Positions 61,602-64,000 of a DNA stretch of 64,000 nucleotides are shown piece by piece. Positions within the stretch are counted from its first letter, which is position 1. Each line of letters opens with the position of its first letter. The DNA is from Gadus chalcogrammus. Its lineage: Eukaryota > Chordata > Actinopteri > Gadiformes > Gadidae. The position numbers were made by a program, and so were the translations under genes. The stretch covers positions 20,311,541-20,375,540 of the forward strand of contig NC_079420.1 in the NCBI RefSeq assembly GCF_026213295.1, read 5' to 3'. The notes beneath the pieces were generated by a model. It was not told the origin of the DNA and ran no database searches. It saw nothing but the letters and a program-made list of their open reading frames with translations.

Positions 61602-63751
61602 TTATAAAACCGACTCCATATTCTCACAGATCTCGTGGTCTTCCAGGCTGTAAATGAACTTTGTCCGGTCCACCAGCTTGGGGCCCTCCGTGTCTGTGAG
61701 GGACGGATAGAACTCCGTCTGCGTCATGTGGTTCTCGTTAGCCTTTATGTACTTCCGGTAGTTCCTGCGCAAGCAGTACCACGTTGTGCTGTAGAGGAGG
61801 AAGGCGATGCCCTTGAGCGCGATGGCCAGGCCCACATACAGGTGCCTGTAGGCCACGTTGTCGTACAACAGGCAGGCGCCTCTCTCGCCGCACTCCCAGC
61901 TCCAGAAAAGGCATGTCGAGTCGATCCCAGCACCGAAGATCAGAGGGGGTGGGATGAATCCTACGGGAAGGACACAGGATAGGGGCGATCTCATTTATCC
62001 TACAGAGAGTTGAACTCAAAGTTTGGGTTATCAATTTGAACCGGAGAGATTTTGGTATTGTTTAGTTTCCAAGTGTTTATCTATGTAATGTCCAAACATT
62101 TTTCAGACCCGTTTTAATGTAAAGATCCTTGTCAAGGGAAGGGGGGAGGCCTGGCAACCCGCTAGCATGAAAATGTTATTAGATTTAAGGTGATCTTGGC
62201 AAGGACGTTGTCATTTGACTCATCCACCAAGGGAAACCCACCTTTGTCAATGCGCACAAGTATACAAGTACAAGTATTGGTCTTCGTCATTCTAATTCAT
62301 ATATTCCATATTCGAGGGCAGTATTTGGGAACCTTTCAGTTGGCAGAGCAATTCATCTCAATACTTGACATTTTTCTCAGAAGATCGTAGAAGGGTTTTC
62401 ATAATTATCGTTTAACCTTTTAAGGGAAGATAATTATACTTTGTCATAATCCCTTTTCCAACGTATTATGTTCTCTGACTGTAGATTAAGATAATATGGT
62501 TGAAAGGTAGGTGAAGTTGAATTTTACCATAGTTGACTTTGTCTCATGAAAATATTTCTTTGTATCCTAGAAAGACATTTAATCAATATCTTGTGTCAAA
62601 TGTATTTAAATTTGGATAATAGAATCAAGGTCATCCATAAAACGGCCTATTAAGAAACAATCTTAAAGAGCAGAAATTGTGTCTCATAATAATTTTGTAA
62701 GTGATGAATATCGTATAAACACATGTTTAAGTGCTGCTTACCTATCAGTCGAAGCAGAAGAAACAAGACTCCAAGGGCATACGACTTCAACTCTGGGCTC
62801 ACAGTCCTTCAAGAACAACAAAATGAGGGACCTTTAATACATTTGTGATTCAGTTTTCCTGCATCGCATTGCAGGCATATGAAGCCCCCCGGGCAGAGAG
62901 CCATGTGCTCTGATGTATGTGGACAGAGCGGTCCACATTCTGCCGCCGGGGTCCGGGCGGTACCTGATCAGGATGATGACGGAGGGCGTCTGGGCCATGG
63001 CGCCGATCATGCTGCAGGCGCAGATCACACAGAGGAAGGTGAGGAAGGCCTGCTGACAGCCTGCCGTGGGACACTTCCCCGGGACCGCCCAGGCCAGCGC
63101 CGGGTCGCTGGACACACACGTGCACCTGGTGAGGTTCTGGAACACGGACGCACGCACACACACACACACACAGTATCGTGAGAGACGGAGAGACCTCGGC
63201 TGATAATGTTCTCGTTCACTGATGCACTGAATTAAACAGGGAATGCTCAAAGCAGTTACCACATTAGGAACAGTAATTCTCTCTGAAAATTAATCCTCTA
63301 ATTTAGTGTCAAGGATATCCATTTGATAGCCCTTGCGTGTGAAAACTCTGCAAGAGTGAATAATTGGTTTTTGGGTTTAACTTTGAGGTTGCCAGGACTC
63401 ATTGAACATTTATTCAAATCAAACCCAGAGTCATCCTTTCGATACTCAAACACCACCTTCTAGGTGGAGCCGGACCACAAATCAGCCAAGAAACAAGTGC
63501 TCACGCCGAGGAAAAACATAACACATTAATCCACATCAACGGGAGGATCTGGGAAGGGAAAATGACCGCGGTGTCAGGGACCAGGGAAGCACTCACTGGG
63601 GAGAAGCCGGAGGGGGAGTCTGGGTCGACCTCCCTGCTGCAGCCGGCGAAGCAGGCGGAGAGGTAGGTGACCTCGTTGGAGCCGCACACCGGGCTGATGG
63701 TGGAGGTGTAGCAGCTGCAGTGGCGCATGCACTGGGCGTCTGGTCGATGCC
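61602..63751 (-). CDS. slco3a1: Solute carrier organic anion transporter 3A1 (OATP3A1), 3' part, four exons
   Basis: Exons are 63751-63597, 63136-62964, 62806-62742 and 61960-61602, 752 nt reading in frame to the stop; earlier exons lie beyond the right edge. OATP3A1 is a 12-span plasma-membrane carrier for prostaglandins, thyroid hormone and other organic anions. The first exon here holds the extracellular Kazal-like cysteine motif (SPVCGSNEVTYLSACFAGC). Next come CPTAGCQQAFLTFLCVICAC, the family stretch GAMAQTPSVIILIRTVSPEL, KSYALGVLFLLLRLIGFIPP, then LIFGAGIDSTCLFW and ACLLYDNVAYRHLYVGLAIA. The C-terminal tail ends RTKFIYSLEDHEICENMESVL, diagnostic for SLCO3A1. The 5' border of the first exon (63751) rests on one AG and could instead be about 22 bp further upstream. 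Confidence 0.93.
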
Positions 63752-64000
63752 CTGACCGCAGGGTCCTGGGAGCAGAAGGAACACTCCCAGCGGTCAGCCA
63801 TGCATCAGTCATCAGTGTCAGTCACGTTAGCCTGCTCTTATTCTGCAGGTGGTCGCTGGACAAGCGCAGGTGTCTCTCTCTTTGTACCAGAAATAGATCC
63901 ATATAGTTGATAAGTAATGTTAAATAACATGTCGGCAGATGCATCTCTGAAGTGTTCTGAATATTAGTTCAGGCTTGAATTTCAGCAGCAGACTGAACTG
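63752..64000 (-). other. SLCO3A1 intron at the window edge
   Basis: No further SLCO3A1 coding sequence is recognised to the right edge, so this is taken as intron. Confidence 0.6.

Overview
The window is a piece of a fish nuclear chromosome. Genes are split into many short exons with GT-AG introns, long (AC)n/(GT)n microsatellites are frequent, and the proteins are clearly vertebrate. The gene order SLCO3A1 - ST8SIA2 - FAM174B - CHD2 - RGMA is the order known from human 15q26.1, including the convergent CHD2/RGMA pair. The compact introns and the very long AC tracts fit a teleost, perhaps a gadiform (cod-like) fish. That last step is inference.

Layout, left to right. RGMA lies on the + strand: coding exons 2321-2402, 4368-4888 and 6881-7588, with a 3' UTR probably running to about 9960. 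It encodes a GPI-anchored neogenin ligand. About 3.4 kb of gene-free DNA, probably containing both 3' UTR ends, separates it from CHD2. CHD2 is on the - strand. I could place all 38 coding exons (30371 down to 13364); together they give an uninterrupted frame of 1811 codons (1810 residues plus stop). It has the full chromodomain / SNF2 ATPase / SANT-SLIDE / C-terminal helical domain layout. Upstream of CHD2, on the same strand, exon-like blocks between about 37300 and 31810 resemble the position and architecture of the lncRNA CHASERR, which is known to restrain CHD2 in mammals.

From 38 to 48 kb the window is a repeat-rich gap: a 44-bp minisatellite grown next to a LINE relic, a terminal-inverted-repeat DNA element, a decayed Ty3/Gypsy-like element with an open gag-like frame, and a long fold-back element. 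In the middle (45461-47165, - strand) lies a clear relic of a concentrative nucleoside transporter (SLC28 family) with nonsense codons, a frameshift and a missing exon.

FAM174B (+, 48884-50316) and ST8SIA2 (-, 59507-53942) are convergent and complete. The 3' half of SLCO3A1 (-, 63751-61602) enters from the right edge; its remaining exons lie outside.

Functionally the block is a conserved neighbourhood rather than an operon. RGMA (axon guidance), ST8SIA2 (polysialylation of NCAM) and CHD2 (chromatin remodelling) are neurodevelopmental genes, with a membrane glycoprotein and an organic-anion transporter alongside. All exon limits come from reading frames plus splice-site sequence; no transcript data were used. 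UTR ends and promoters are inferred.
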